NCBI GenBank assembly: GCA_016213455.1
Contig: JACRAG010000066.1
Location: forward strand, 1-12,579
DNA from: Anaerolineae bacterium
GTDB taxonomy: Bacteria > Chloroflexota > Anaerolineae > Anaerolineales > Anaerolineaceae
Length of the DNA: 12,579 bases
Direction: 5' to 3'
The notes beneath the pieces are model-generated. The model was not told the DNA's origin and did not search any database. It saw only the letters and a list, made by a program, of their open reading frames with translations. Below, in pieces: positions 12,165 to 12,579 of this stretch (position 1 is its first letter; every line of letters begins with the position of its first letter). The position numbers were made by a program, and so were the translations under genes.

Positions 12165-12579
12165 GGGTGCACCTCGCGCTGGATGGTGACATGACCATGC
12201 ATGGTTTTGTAGGAAACCTCGGTGGAGCCGGAGCCGTTGTTGAGGGTTACGACCAGACCCTGCAGCTGCAGCTCGTCTGGATCCCAGCTGCCCACGTCGA
12301 AGGGCACTTCGGCGTTGATATTCATATCGCCGATGACGTTGTTGCAGCGCAGCACCGCGCTGTTCACTTTCATGGAGTCAAAAATCAGGTCGAAATTCAT
12401 CGTTTCCACGCCGGGCGTCACCGGATTGAAGGTGGCATCCGATTGGAACGTGCCGCTTCCCTGGATGGGCGGCTCCAGTTTGCATACGAAGACGGGGTTG
12501 TCATCGCCCATTTCCAGGTACACCTCGTCCGTGCCCTCACCGTGCGCCTGCCCGGTGGCGCGTTTCAGGGTCAACTCAC
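12161..12579 (-). CDS. Hypothetical protein, 5' end beyond the window
   Basis: The frame is open to the window edge: the codon before TTG 12574 is GAG, so the start is not seen and that TTG is unlikely to be it. The visible ~138 residues have no recognised domain. They look like an extracellular beta-rich module: short alternating strands, many Asn, Gly, Thr and Asp, and two Cys (within VFVCKLE and VLRCNNV) that could pair. The C-terminus (SYKTMHGHVTIQREVHP) ends directly in the ATGA overlap with the lipoprotein gene downstream, indicating one operon. A related role in the cell envelope is inferred from that coupling only. Confidence 0.75.
   Translation of the reverse strand, partial: ELTLKRATGQAHGEGTDEVYLEMGDDNPVFVCKLEPPIQGSGTFQSDATFNPVTPGVETMNFDLIFDSMKVNSAVLRCNNVIGDMNINAEVPFDVGSWDPDELQLQGLVVTLNNGSGSTEVSYKTMHGHVTIQREVHP

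Noticed and set aside
1..12579. CRISPR array, tRNA, rRNA or insertion sequence
   Set aside because: I saw no regularly spaced repeats, no tRNA cloverleaf or CCA-type end, no rRNA motifs and no transposase frame.

Overview
Most of this window looks like a moderately GC-rich bacterial chromosome, most likely a Chloroflexota (Anaerolineae-type) genome from a metagenome. This placement is inferred from the protein repertoire: a Ser/Thr kinase fused to a NarL-type receiver, a giant secreted CSLREA / choice-of-anchor / Ig-like protein with a short C-terminal LPLIFR tail, Pro/Ala-rich lipoproteins, and scattered GTAGGGGCGA-type palindromes. No rRNA or tRNA is present to confirm it. The first ~150 bases do not belong to the rest. 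They encode an AT-rich, archaeal-looking ferredoxin that runs into the kinase gene through about 20 bases that make sense in both proteins in different frames. This looks like an assembly or amplification chimera.

Layout. 7-177 (+): ferredoxin fragment. 167-1378 (+): 5'-truncated protein kinase-receiver fusion. 1413-1991 (+): AhpD-like peroxidase gene interrupted by one in-frame TGA exactly at the second Cys of the CxxC motif, followed by two perfect hairpins; I read it as a selenoprotein with Sec79. 2108-2995 (-): DegV-family lipid-binding protein, convergent with the peroxidase gene. 3111-3343 (+): a consensus sigma70 promoter, a ~200-nt leader and an intrinsic terminator, ending just before the start of a 1462-residue secreted mosaic surface protein (3364-7752). 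That gene ends at a strong terminator. 7878-8964 (+): a two-gene unit of a DUF1697 protein and a GNAT acetyltransferase. 8965-9366: a gene-poor stretch with REP-like palindromic debris and a promoter. 9367-10311 (+): a cation diffusion facilitator with its own terminator. 10404-11012 (+): an unrecognised 202-residue protein. A shared 11-bp-stem terminator separates it from the convergent minus-strand pair at 11109-12579: a lipoprotein and, upstream of it with a 4-base stop/start overlap, a protein cut by the window edge.

The genes do not form one pathway. They are short transcription units for signalling, redox defence, the cell surface, metal export and the envelope. The two observations most worth following are the probable CxxU selenoprotein (1413-1991) and the promoter-leader-terminator arrangement ahead of the giant surface protein (3111-3363). 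The junction at 131-160 should be treated as suspect before any conclusion is drawn from linkage of the ferredoxin and kinase.
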